A stretch of 28,023 nt of DNA, from assembly GCA_964386435.1 (NCBI GenBank), contig CAYLSV010000044.1, forward strand, positions 1 through 28,023, in the 5' to 3' direction. The stretch comes from CAYLSV01 sp964386435. Its GTDB lineage: Bacteria; Planctomycetota; Phycisphaerae; Tepidisphaerales; Tepidisphaeraceae. Below, in pieces: positions 6,833 to 14,349 of the stretch (the first letter of the stretch is position 1; every line of letters begins with the position of its first letter). A model generated the notes under the pieces. It had not been told where the DNA came from and did no database searches. It saw nothing but the letters and a program-made list of their open reading frames with translations. The position numbers and the translations under genes were made by a program.

Positions 6833-8536
6833 ATGCCGCTGTTGTTACCTGATGCCGACTGGACCGCCTTGCGTGCGCGGGCGGCGTCCACCGAATTGAA
6901 CCGCCGCCTGGCCGGGCAGGTGGTGGCAAGCGCGCGGGCGCTGCTCGATGAGCCGCCGTTGGTGCGGGCGTTGCGTGGGTTTCGCATGCTCGACGTCTCG
7001 CGGGCGGCCGTCGCCCGGACGCTGCGGCTGGGGCTGGCGTTTCGACTCAGCGAGGACGAACGCATTGCCAAGCGGTTCGCGGCCGAGGCGGCGGCGCTGG
7101 TGGCGTTCATCGACTACAACCCGCCGCACTGGCTCGACGTCGCCGAGATGGCCACCGCCCTCGGCGTCGGCCTCGACTGGTTCGGCGACACGCTGCCAAC
7201 AAGCGAACGACAAGCCATTGTCGCCGCGCTGCGCGACAAGGTGCTGGTCGCGGCGACCGAAGAGCAGTGGTGGTGGGCGTCGACAAACAACTGGGCGGCC
7301 GTCTGCTTCGCCGGCGTGGCCGTCGCCGCGCGGGCGGTGTTGCGGGCGGGGCCCGATCCGCTGGCCGGCCATCTGTTGGAGAAGGTGCTCGCCCGCGCGA
7401 GCAACGCGTTCGCCTGCTACGAGCCCGACGGCGTCTACCCCGAGGGGCCGACCTATTGGAGCTACGGCACGATTTATGCCGCAATTCTGCTGGAAGCACT
7501 GGAAAATTCGGGCCACGCCAACGCCGAGGCAAGCTTCGCCGGAGAAGGCTTCGCCCGCAGCGCCGCCTACCGTGCCGCGTGCGACGGGCCCAGCGGCGCA
7601 CTGTTCAACTACAGCGACACCCACAGCCGCCGAAGTTACGTCGACCCGGCCCTTTTCTGGTTTGCCCGCCGGTTAGGGTCGCCGGAACTGCTTGATTTGC
7701 AGCGTCGATTGCTCGATGAGCCCGCGTTGCCGACGGCGGCGCGGCCGACCATCTCGCAGAACTTCCTGCCGATGGTTTTGGCGTGGATGCCAAACGATCT
7801 GCCGATTGGTGGTGTGGAAGCGACGAGCTGGGCGGGCCGCGGCGCGATGGCGATGGCTGTCCACCGCCGGCCCGATGCCGGGCTGTACGTCGCCGTCAAG
7901 GCTGGCGGCGGCGACCTGCCCCACGCGCACCTCGACGCCGGCTCGTTCGTCCTCGATTTGGGCGGCCAGCGGTTCGCCTGCGACCTCGGCAGCGAGGATT
8001 ACTACGCCGTCGAGAAGCACATGAAGGATTTGTTCGAAAGCCACCCCAACGCCGGCCGGTGGAAACTGCTGCGGTACCAAAACCGCGCCCACAACACGCT
8101 GACCATCGGCCACGCCAACCACGACGCAACCGGCCACGCGAGGCTTTTGAGCCACGGCGCAGACGAAACCATCATCGACCTCGGCCCGCCGCTTGGCTGC
8201 GCCGCCACCCGCCGCGTCCGAGTCGAAGCCGACGCCGTGCGGATCGACGACGAGATCATTGAGCCGGCCGGCGACGTCACCTGGTCGCTCGTCACCGAGG
8301 CGACCGTCGAACCCACACCCGACGGCTTCGTGCTGCACCGCGACGGAGTGACGGCCGAACTGCAAGTCGCCAACGCCGACGATGCCAGGTTGGACGCGCG
8401 GCCGCTCGACGATTACCGGACCGAGATCGACTCGCCGAACCCCGGCGTGACGCTCGTGACTCTTCGCCGGCCTCGGGCGGAGCGGGTGGCGTTTGCTGTG
8501 ACCTTTCGGTGCCGCGGCGGGGCAGTATCATCCTGA
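6833..8536 (+). CDS. Heparinase II/III-like polysaccharide lyase, no signal peptide
   Basis: The 567-residue protein has the two parts of heparinase II/III-type lyases. The N-terminal alpha/alpha toroid contains WWWASTNNWAAVCFAG at about 144-159 and YEPDGVYPEGPTYWSYG at about 198-214, giving the conserved Asn and Tyr candidates. The C-terminal beta-sandwich contains DLPHAHLDAGSFVLDLGG near residue 365 and NRAHNTLTIGH near residue 420, giving two His candidates. These enzymes cleave uronic-acid-containing polysaccharides or oligosaccharides by beta-elimination, releasing unsaturated sugars that become keto-sugars. The lack of a signal peptide suggests an intracellular oligosaccharide lyase. 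It is followed after one base by an SDR and faces a mannonate-dehydratase-like gene, a context consistent with uronate catabolism. The exact polysaccharide lyase family and substrate are not determined. Confidence 0.8.
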   Translation: MPLLLPDADWTALRARAASTELNRRLAGQVVASARALLDEPPLVRALRGFRMLDVSRAAVARTLRLGLAFRLSEDERIAKRFAAEAAALVAFIDYNPPHWLDVAEMATALGVGLDWFGDTLPTSERQAIVAALRDKVLVAATEEQWWWASTNNWAAVCFAGVAVAARAVLRAGPDPLAGHLLEKVLARASNAFACYEPDGVYPEGPTYWSYGTIYAAILLEALENSGHANAEASFAGEGFARSAAYRAACDGPSGALFNYSDTHSRRSYVDPALFWFARRLGSPELLDLQRRLLDEPALPTAARPTISQNFLPMVLAWMPNDLPIGGVEATSWAGRGAMAMAVHRRPDAGLYVAVKAGGGDLPHAHLDAGSFVLDLGGQRFACDLGSEDYYAVEKHMKDLFESHPNAGRWKLLRYQNRAHNTLTIGHANHDATGHARLLSHGADETIIDLGPPLGCAATRRVRVEADAVRIDDEIIEPAGDVTWSLVTEATVEPTPDGFVLHRDGVTAELQVANADDARLDARPLDDYRTEIDSPNPGVTLVTLRRPRAERVAFAVTFRCRGGAVSS

Positions 8537-8537
8537 C
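8526..8537 (+). promoter_or_regulatory. -10-like hexamer for leaderless start of the SDR
   Basis: TATCAT (8526-8531) is followed by six bases (which contain the stop of the lyase gene) and then the ATG at 8538. There is no Shine-Dalgarno, so an internal promoter yielding a leaderless SDR message is plausible. Confidence 0.4.
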
Positions 8538-9314
8538 ATGCCTAGCGACTCGTCGTCAAACCCTCGTACCGCCCTCATCACCGGCGCCGGCCGCGGTATC
8601 GGGCAGGCCATTGCACGGCGGCTGGCCCGCGACGGCTTCGACATCGCCGCGTGTGATCTAAACGATTCTGACCTTGCCGCAACGGCCGAGCAAGTGCGAG
8701 AAATCGGCAGAAAAGTGCACATCGCCGCCTTCGACGTCTGCGACTCAACGCCATGCCGGGCGTTCGTTGACGACGTGCACGCCACGCTCGGCGGGCCGCA
8801 CGTGCTGGTCAACAACGCCGCGGTGATGCCGGTGAAGTTGGTGGCGGAGCTCACCGAGCGGGAGATCGATTTGCAGCTCGACGTGAACCTGAAGGCGGCC
8901 ATCATCTTCAGCCAGGCCGCCGCGCCTCGCATGCGTGACGCGGGCGGCGGCGTGATCCTGCACATGAGCAGCGCCCAAGGTCACATCGGCAGCGCCACCA
9001 CCGCCGTCTACGCCGCGACGAAGGCCGGCCTGCGCGTGCTCGCCCAAGCCCAGGCGAAGGAGCTGGCCGCCGACGGCATCCGCGTTTGCACCGTCTCGCC
9101 CGGCACGGTCGACTCGCCCATGCTCCACGAGCGTGCCGCGGCCTACGACGACCCGGCGAAGTACATCCGCGAGGCCGACGCCGTCCACCCGCGCGGCCGC
9201 ATCGCCACGGCCGAGGAGGTTGCCGCTGTCTTCAGCTTCCTCGCCAGCGACGCCGCCGCCAACATCACCGCCACCGACATTCGCTGCGACGGCGGCCTCG
9301 CGGTGGCGGGGTGA
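8538..9314 (+). CDS. Short-chain dehydrogenase/reductase (SDR)
   Basis: The 258-residue protein is a classical SDR. It has the TGAGRGIG cofactor motif at 15-22, NNAA at 92-95, Asn117, Ser144/145 and the catalytic Tyr158-x-x-x-Lys162 in YAATK, and ends with TDIRCDGGLAVAG as in FabG-like and gluconate/keto-uronate reductases. Asp40 at the end of the second beta strand argues for NAD(H) rather than NADP(H). In this operon it could reduce the keto product of the lyase or oxidise a sugar alcohol; family membership alone does not tell. It starts one base after the lyase stop and its own stop is one base away from the convergent dehydratase. Confidence 0.9.
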   Translation: MPSDSSSNPRTALITGAGRGIGQAIARRLARDGFDIAACDLNDSDLAATAEQVREIGRKVHIAAFDVCDSTPCRAFVDDVHATLGGPHVLVNNAAVMPVKLVAELTEREIDLQLDVNLKAAIIFSQAAAPRMRDAGGGVILHMSSAQGHIGSATTAVYAATKAGLRVLAQAQAKELAADGIRVCTVSPGTVDSPMLHERAAAYDDPAKYIREADAVHPRGRIATAEEVAAVFSFLASDAAANITATDIRCDGGLAVAG

Positions 9315-9315
9315 G

Positions 9316-10566
9316 TCACGGGTAGAAAAGCGCTCCGTCCGGCCGACGCGCCTGCGTCCAGCCGATCACCTCCGTCTTTGGCGGGAAGCGAGCGGCGGCC
9401 GTCTCGTCAAAGTCGACGCCCCAGCCGGGAGCGGTGTCATCGGCGAGACGAAGGACGCCGTCGGCGAGCGTGGGCAGGCCGGGGAAGATTTCGCGTTCGG
9501 CGTCGGTGAAGCCGGGGCATTCCTGGATGCCGAAGGCGTGGCTGGCGAGGTTGAGGTGCAGGCCGGCGGCGTGGCCGATGGGCGAGGTGTCCTTCGGGCC
9601 GTGCCACGCGGTGCGGCAGCCATGGGCCTCGCACACGGCGTCGGCCTGCACCGCCGGCGTGAACCCGCCGATGGCCGAGAGGTGGCAGCGGAGGAAGTCG
9701 ATCATGCCGCGGGCCACCAAGTCCAGCCACTGCCGGCGCTCGGTGAATAACTCGCCGATCGCCAACGGCACCCCCGGCGCGGCGGCACGCACCCGGTGCA
9801 GCTCCCCCGCGTGCTCCGGCGGCAACGCGTCTTCGAGGAAAAACAGGTCAAACCCCCGGAGATCCTGGGCGAACGCCGTCGCCTCGGCGACGTTCAGGCG
9901 GCTGTGCACGTCGTGGATCAAGCCGACCTCGCGCGGCAGGTTCTGCCGCAAGTGAGCCAGCGCGTCGAGCAGTGTGTGGCGGTAGAGGATCGGGTCGTAG
10001 TACGCCCCCGGCAACGCGCCCGTCGGCACGTCGACGCCGCTGCCGCCGTAGCCAGCGGTGGCGGCGGCGAGGCGGTCCGGGTCGGTCGCGGCCGCGGCGA
10101 TTTGCACGCGAATCGTCGAGACGCCCGTCGCCAGCGTGGCCCGCGCCGCGTCGAGCAGTTCCGCCGGGTCACGGCCGCTGACGTGCTGGTACACCGCCGC
10201 CGACTCCCGCACCTTGCCGCCGAGCAATTCGACCACCGGTTGCCCGGCCCGCTTGCCGGCCAAATCCCACAGCGCGGTGTCGATGCCGGAGATCGCGTTG
10301 CGCAGCACCGGCCCGCCACGCCAGTAGCTGTTGGTGTCCATGAGCCGCCAGAGCTCGCGGATGCGCGTGGCGTCGCGGCCGAGCACGAGCGGCTTCAGGT
10401 AGCTCTCGACCGCGTGCATCACCAGTTCGTGCCGCTGCGTGAACGTCGCGCAGCCGTAGCCCGCCAGCCCGTCGTCGGTCCGCAAACGGACGACGACCAG
10501 GTTCTCCGTGGCGGGGCGGGTGGCGAAGACGTCGACGGCGGTGATGCTCGGCATGCGGTTCATCAT
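9316..10566 (-). CDS. Enolase-superfamily sugar-acid dehydratase, D-mannonate dehydratase/RspA-like
   Basis: The 416-residue protein matches the ManD/RspA branch of the enolase superfamily. The metal and catalytic residues are visible: Asp219 and His221 in HDVHSRL, Glu245 in FFLEDALP, Glu272 in IGELF, His322 in WHGPKD, and Glu349 in GIQECPGF. The start of a loop corresponding to the ManD Arg/Tyr region (RVQIA at 153-157, GYGG near 173) is also present. ManD dehydrates D-mannonate, and some homologues D-gluconate, to 2-keto-3-deoxygluconate; others have little activity. Two in-frame ATGs (10566, 10563) and one at 10554 are possible. The first overlaps the stop of the upstream pseudopilin-like gene (ATGA), so it is the last gene of the pilus chain even though it fits the facing glycan cluster functionally. 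Confidence 0.85.
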   Translation of the reverse strand: MMNRMPSITAVDVFATRPATENLVVVRLRTDDGLAGYGCATFTQRHELVMHAVESYLKPLVLGRDATRIRELWRLMDTNSYWRGGPVLRNAISGIDTALWDLAGKRAGQPVVELLGGKVRESAAVYQHVSGRDPAELLDAARATLATGVSTIRVQIAAAATDPDRLAAATAGYGGSGVDVPTGALPGAYYDPILYRHTLLDALAHLRQNLPREVGLIHDVHSRLNVAEATAFAQDLRGFDLFFLEDALPPEHAGELHRVRAAAPGVPLAIGELFTERRQWLDLVARGMIDFLRCHLSAIGGFTPAVQADAVCEAHGCRTAWHGPKDTSPIGHAAGLHLNLASHAFGIQECPGFTDAEREIFPGLPTLADGVLRLADDTAPGWGVDFDETAAARFPPKTEVIGWTQARRPDGALFYP

Positions 10567-10868
10567 TCGCCACCCGATCCCGGCAGCGGCAGCGTCGTCT
10601 CACCACGCGGCGTCGTCACGATCACCGCCCGCCCCTCGGCGTCGACAATAACAACCGCCGACCAACCTTGAAGCTCCGCCGGTAAGGCCAACGCGCCCTC
10701 GCCCGCCTGCTCCGCGGCGACGGCGACGAGCCGCAACTGGGCCATCCGCTCCGCCTGCAGCGCCCGCTGACTTCGCTGCAACGACGTCGCCGTCAGCACG
10801 AGAATGGCCGCACCGACGAGGCCCATCAACACGATCACGAGGATCGCCGCCATGCCGCGCCGCCTCAT
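10563..10868 (-). CDS. Short pseudopilin-like membrane protein, GspK-type N terminus
   Basis: The 101-residue protein begins MRRRGMAAILVIVLMGLVG. A Gly5 preceded by arginines and followed by about 20 hydrophobic residues is a candidate prepilin-peptidase site (G|M). It lacks the usual Glu at +5 (Leu instead), as in GspK-type tip pseudopilins, but GspK is normally about three times longer. The remainder has a helix (LQRSQRALQAERMAQLRLVAVA) and a small beta region, with no disulfides or calcium motif visible. Its ATG overlaps the stop of the preceding gene and its stop overlaps the dehydratase start. Alternatively it is a simple anchored protein unrelated to pili. Confidence 0.65.
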   Translation of the reverse strand: MRRRGMAAILVIVLMGLVGAAILVLTATSLQRSQRALQAERMAQLRLVAVAAEQAGEGALALPAELQGWSAVVIVDAEGRAVIVTTPRGETTLPLPGSGGE

Positions 10869-11275
10869 GACCCGCCTCCGATCGGCAGGGCAACAGTGCG
10901 TTCATCCGTCACCCAAAGCACCGCCCGCGGCTCGACGCGCACCTGCACGTCCGCCGGCACCGGGCCAACGGTTTCGCCGTCGACGGTGGCCTCGCCTTCG
11001 TTGAAGACCCACACCCGATTCGCGGCAATCAGGGTGCCGTCGTTGTTGAGCGCGATTGGTCCCTGCCACACGTCGCGGCGGAGTTGTCGCTCGACGTGCA
11101 GCGCCGCCGACTCGGCGTCCACCTGCTTCGGCCCGCGGCTGAGCACCTTGACCGTGTCGGCCGTCAGCTTGATCAGGATCAGCGCGAGCAACGCGTACAG
11201 CGGCAACACGATCATCATCACGACGAGCGACACGCCCCGTCGGCGGCGAGATCTCCGGGAAGTCGGGCCATTCAC
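10865..11275 (-). CDS. Pseudopilin-like membrane protein, GspJ-like position
   Basis: I place the start at the GTG at 11275, which overlaps the stop of the preceding gene (GTGA). The upstream in-frame extension is Arg-rich, atypical and antisense-like. The 136-residue protein begins with a basic stretch ending RRRRG at 10-14, then VSLVVMMIVLPLYALLALILIKL, a class III signal-like N terminus with Val instead of Glu at +5. The C-terminal half (AALHVERQLRRDVWQGPIAL, VRVEPRAVLWV) resembles the beta domain of GspJ/minor pilins that follows 'lerqLrRDv'. It probably forms part of a pseudopilus tip with its neighbours. Confidence 0.6.
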   Translation of the reverse strand: MNGPTSRRSRRRRGVSLVVMMIVLPLYALLALILIKLTADTVKVLSRGPKQVDAESAALHVERQLRRDVWQGPIALNNDGTLIAANRVWVFNEGEATVDGETVGPVPADVQVRVEPRAVLWVTDERTVALPIGGGS

Positions 11276-11613
11276 GGCAACCTCCCGGCCAGCTCCGCCT
11301 CGGGCAACGCCGCGATTACCGCCAATGTGCGGCCCTCGACCGTTGCGGTGATGCGGACCCATCGCCACCCGGTGCGCGGCGGGGCTGAATCCAGCGGCTC
11401 GAACGTCACGTCGTCGTCGGCCGTCAACGTCGCCGGGGCGAGGGCGGCCCGCTCGGCGAGTTCGGCCGCTTGCTGCCGGGCGTCGGCGACTTGGTTGATC
11501 CGACTCGCCCACGTCAGCCCGGCGGCGAGCGCGACCATCAGCATGGTCGTCAGCCCAATCCCGAGCAGCACGTCGGCCATAAAATACCCGCGGCGGTTGG
11601 CGGTCCGAGTCAC
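11272..11613 (-). CDS. Small prepilin-like protein (GspI-like)
   Basis: The GTG at 11613 overlaps the GspF-like stop (GTGA) and gives a 113-residue protein. Its N terminus RRGYFMADVLLGIGL is the best prepilin motif of the three. Cleavage after Gly9 would leave Tyr at +1 and Asp at +5, an acidic residue in place of the canonical Glu, followed by a long hydrophobic helix (LTTMLMVALAAGLTWA). The C-terminal part (GWRWVRITATVEGRTLAVIAAL) has the small beta layout of GspI-type minor pilins. It is the first of three consecutive small pilin-like genes, all in one overlapping chain. Confidence 0.65.
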   Translation of the reverse strand: MTRTANRRGYFMADVLLGIGLTTMLMVALAAGLTWASRINQVADARQQAAELAERAALAPATLTADDDVTFEPLDSAPPRTGWRWVRITATVEGRTLAVIAALPEAELAGRLP

Positions 11614-12950
11614 AGCGTCACCTCCCCGTACGGCTGCACCGCGTCGATCAGCGCCGTGAGCGGCGCGAACAAAAGCGCCCATGCGACAAACCCGATGACC
11701 GCCGACAGCAGCAGCGTGACGGCGATCGGGGCGACGTGGTTCCAAAAGCCCGTGGCCCGCTCGCTTTTGCCGCGCTCGTGGCGGGCGAGCAGGGCGAAGA
11801 CGTCGGCCGTCGAGTGCGTCGCGGTCGCCGGGCCGAGCAGTTCGGTGGCGGCGCGGGGCAGCCCGGCGGCGCGGGCGGCGTCGGCGGGAGGTTGGGCTTG
11901 TTCCAGGTTCCGCGCGAAGTTCAGCAGCCGCTGGCCCGCCTTACCGCCGGTTGCGCCGGCGGCCACCCGGCTCGCCTCGGGCAACGGCCGGTGGATGCGC
12001 AGCGCCTCGGCGATCGCCTCGAAGCCGGTCGCCCACGCCCGGCCGCGGCGGGCGGTGCCGAGGATCGGCAGGTCCCACGTCAGCTTGTTCCAAAGCGCCG
12101 CCACCGGCCGCACCCGCGGCCGCGGCAACGCGATGTCCCGCACCGCCGCGGCCGTCAGCCACACGAGCGACCCGAACAGCAGCGGCACCCACAGCATCAG
12201 CAGCACCGGGTGGAACAGCACCGCCATCACATCGAACACCAACCGCGTCGCCGGCGGCACCGGAATGCCGAAGTCGGCGATGATTTCCTGAAAGCTCGGC
12301 ACCACGAAGATCATCAACAACGTGAGCACCGCCACCGTCAGCACGCCGGTGAGCAGCAGGTACAGCATCGGCGGGAAGCCCAGCCCGCTCGTCGGCGAGA
12401 ACGTCGGCCGCGTGAGCCGGTCGGCCTCGGCGTCGAGGGCACGCGGCAAGTCGAGGTTGGCTTCGGCGGCGTTCACCCGCGCCAGCGTCCGCGGCTCGAT
12501 GTACGGCGCGACCCGTCGCAGCGCCGTCGCCACCGGCTCGCCGTTGCGCAGCCGCACGGCGAGGGCTTCAAGGTCGCTGCGGCCGATGCCCGGCTCGCTC
12601 TGGGCGGCGGCCATCAGGTGCTGCTCCAGCGGCATGTTCAACCGAGCGGCCGCGGCGAGGTGGGCCACGAGCGCCGCGGCCCGACGACGCCGCAGGCGGT
12701 TGAGGCACGTCGCCAGCAGGAAGACGAACGCGATCGGGATCAGTACCAGGTAGACGCCGCCGGGCATCGCGAAGAAGCCGCCGGCGAAGCTGATGCCTAG
12801 CACCACCACCGCCACAAAGCCGAACAACATCCACCACATCGCCGACAGCGCCCACGTCTCGGCCCCGTGCCGCTCGTCGGGCTCGACGGCCGCCCCGCCG
12901 TAGCTGAGCATCGGCGCGGCGGGGGCAGGTTGGGCGGGTGGCGTGTCCAT
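11610..12950 (-). CDS. GspF-type inner-membrane assembly protein, second and divergent copy
   Basis: The 446-residue protein starts at the ATG at 12950, sharing one base with the upstream stop (TGATG). After a Pro/Ala-rich cytosolic N terminus it has two membrane segments (residues about 35-85). A helical T2SSF-like region follows (VAHLAAAARLNMPLEQHLMAAAQ, then IGRSDLEALAVRLRNGEPVATAL), then further hydrophobic segments (LYLLLTGVLTVAVLTLLMIFVV and LMLWVPLLFGSLVWL). A second, shorter helical region precedes the last membrane segment (VAPIAVTLLLSAVIGFVAWALLF). It differs from the neighbouring canonical GspF in carrying extra N-terminal membrane helices. It may pair with that protein as a heteromeric platform. 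Confidence 0.75.
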   Translation of the reverse strand: MDTPPAQPAPAAPMLSYGGAAVEPDERHGAETWALSAMWWMLFGFVAVVVLGISFAGGFFAMPGGVYLVLIPIAFVFLLATCLNRLRRRRAAALVAHLAAAARLNMPLEQHLMAAAQSEPGIGRSDLEALAVRLRNGEPVATALRRVAPYIEPRTLARVNAAEANLDLPRALDAEADRLTRPTFSPTSGLGFPPMLYLLLTGVLTVAVLTLLMIFVVPSFQEIIADFGIPVPPATRLVFDVMAVLFHPVLLMLWVPLLFGSLVWLTAAAVRDIALPRPRVRPVAALWNKLTWDLPILGTARRGRAWATGFEAIAEALRIHRPLPEASRVAAGATGGKAGQRLLNFARNLEQAQPPADAARAAGLPRAATELLGPATATHSTADVFALLARHERGKSERATGFWNHVAPIAVTLLLSAVIGFVAWALLFAPLTALIDAVQPYGEVTL

Positions 12951-14161
12951 CAGATGAAGGTCGTGAGCCCCTGCAACATCCGCAGCAGCGGCAATTGCAA
13001 CGCCACCAACACCACGCCGAAAATCGTGCCGATGAGCAGCAGGAGGAACGGCGTGAGCCACAGCGGGATCCGCCGCATCTTCGCCTCGGCCTGCCGGTAG
13101 TGCAGTTCACTGAGCACCGACAACGCCCGCGGCAGATCGCCCTGATTCGCCGCGTGTTGCAACGCCACCGGCACCGTCAGCGGCAGCAGCCGCAACCTGT
13201 TCGCCGACATCGCCAGCGGCTCGCCGCTGGAGAGGTTCGTCTTGAGCACCCCGCCGTCGTGCCGCAGCCGCCGTGAATTGGTGGCGGCGTCGGCGAGCTC
13301 AATGCCAACGGGCAGATCCATGCCGGCCTCGACGCCGATCCGCAGCGCGTCGAGCCACCGGCCGATTAGCGAGTGCCGCAGCACCGGGCCCAAAAGCGGC
13401 ACGAACGTGAGCGACTCGGCCAGCCGCGCCTCCTGCTTGAACCGCCGGGCAATGCCCGGCGCGAGGGCGGCGAAGATGAGCAACGCGATAATGAGCACCG
13501 CCAGCACCGGCATGAGGTACCCGAGCCAGAAGACGACGCGGGTCAGCAGCGGCAGGGCGGGTTGCCCGAAGTCGTTGGAGAACCCGACGTACGTCTGCTC
13601 CAACCCGGGGAACACGTACAAGCTCAGGAACAGCAGCACCAGCGTCAGCGCCAGCAGCATGGCGGCCGGGTAAGCCAGCGCCTGCCGCAGGCCGTTGCGG
13701 AGGTTGCCGACGAGTTCGTGGTGGCGGCCCAGGCTCAGCAGGATCGCCGGCAGTCGGCCGCTGGCCATGCCGGCGGTCAGCAGCGGCCCGAACGTGCCCG
13801 GCAGCCGGCCCTTCATCTGATCCACCGCCTCGTCCGGCGGCAGGCCGCTTTCCAACTTCTCCGCCAGCTCCCGCACGGTGGCCGCCAGCTTGCCGCGCCG
13901 CAAGTCGTCGGCAATGAGCCGCAGCCCCTGCTCCAACGGCAGCCCCGCCGCGGCGAGGTGGGCCAGCTGCGTCGTGAAGTCGGCCAGATCCTCGCCCTCG
14001 AGCATCCCGCCCTTCACCGGCGTCGGCTCGGCGACGAGGGCCGTTGGCCGCAAGCCGTCCCGCTCCAACGCCGCCCGTGCCGCGTCGAAGTTCGGCGCGT
14101 TCACCTCCGACGCCACCAGTTGCCCGGCATCATCGACGGCCGTCGCCCGATAGTTCCGCAT
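12950..14161 (-). CDS. GspF/PilC-type platform protein of a type II secretion or type IV pilus-like machine
   Basis: The start is placed at the ATG at 14161, because MRNYRATAVDDAGQLVASEV matches the usual GspF/PilC opening (M..Y.A.D..G). A TTG 34 codons upstream (14263) would add residues not typical of the family. The 403-residue protein carries two repeated T2SSF domains. The first contains LADFTTQLAHLAAAGLPLEQGLRLIAD (about 57-83) and the second FVPLLGPVLRHSLIGRWLDALRIGVEAGMDL (about 255-285), each followed by long hydrophobic segments. GspF/PilC sits in the inner membrane and couples the assembly ATPase to the pilus. No GspE ATPase, secretin or major pilin is in the window; the scaffold gap is only about 130 bases upstream. 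Confidence 0.9.
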   Translation of the reverse strand: MRNYRATAVDDAGQLVASEVNAPNFDAARAALERDGLRPTALVAEPTPVKGGMLEGEDLADFTTQLAHLAAAGLPLEQGLRLIADDLRRGKLAATVRELAEKLESGLPPDEAVDQMKGRLPGTFGPLLTAGMASGRLPAILLSLGRHHELVGNLRNGLRQALAYPAAMLLALTLVLLFLSLYVFPGLEQTYVGFSNDFGQPALPLLTRVVFWLGYLMPVLAVLIIALLIFAALAPGIARRFKQEARLAESLTFVPLLGPVLRHSLIGRWLDALRIGVEAGMDLPVGIELADAATNSRRLRHDGGVLKTNLSSGEPLAMSANRLRLLPLTVPVALQHAANQGDLPRALSVLSELHYRQAEAKMRRIPLWLTPFLLLLIGTIFGVVLVALQLPLLRMLQGLTTFI

Positions 14162-14292
14162 CGGCGAGGCGGCAGTGTCTTGAACTTCAACTTCGGCGGG
14201 CACGGCTGACCTGTTGTACACGCGAAGAAACCGAAAGTCGCACGCAGCCACGACATCCGCCAACGACTCGACACCACAGCGTCGCTAGAACC

Positions 14293-14305
14293 NNNNNNNN
14301 NNNNN
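14293..14305. other. Scaffold gap (13 N)
   Basis: Thirteen Ns lie between the GspF-like gene and the PhyH-like gene. The flanking 14162-14292 and 14306-14349 hold no supported gene. The order of the two halves of this window rests on scaffolding, and the real gap size may differ from 13. Confidence 0.99.
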
Positions 14306-14349
14306 GCCGATCCACCACGGCCTGAAGGTCGTGCCACCGAGGCTCCTGA

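Noticed and set aside
9796..10671. 291-codon plus-strand open frame across the dehydratase
   Set aside because: It runs antisense to a well-conserved enolase-superfamily gene, and its Arg/Val-rich translation has no recognisable domain.
14162..14263. Longer GspF start at a TTG
   Set aside because: The extra residues do not match GspF N termini, whereas the ATG at 14161 opens exactly at the conserved Y-x-A-x-D-x-G region.
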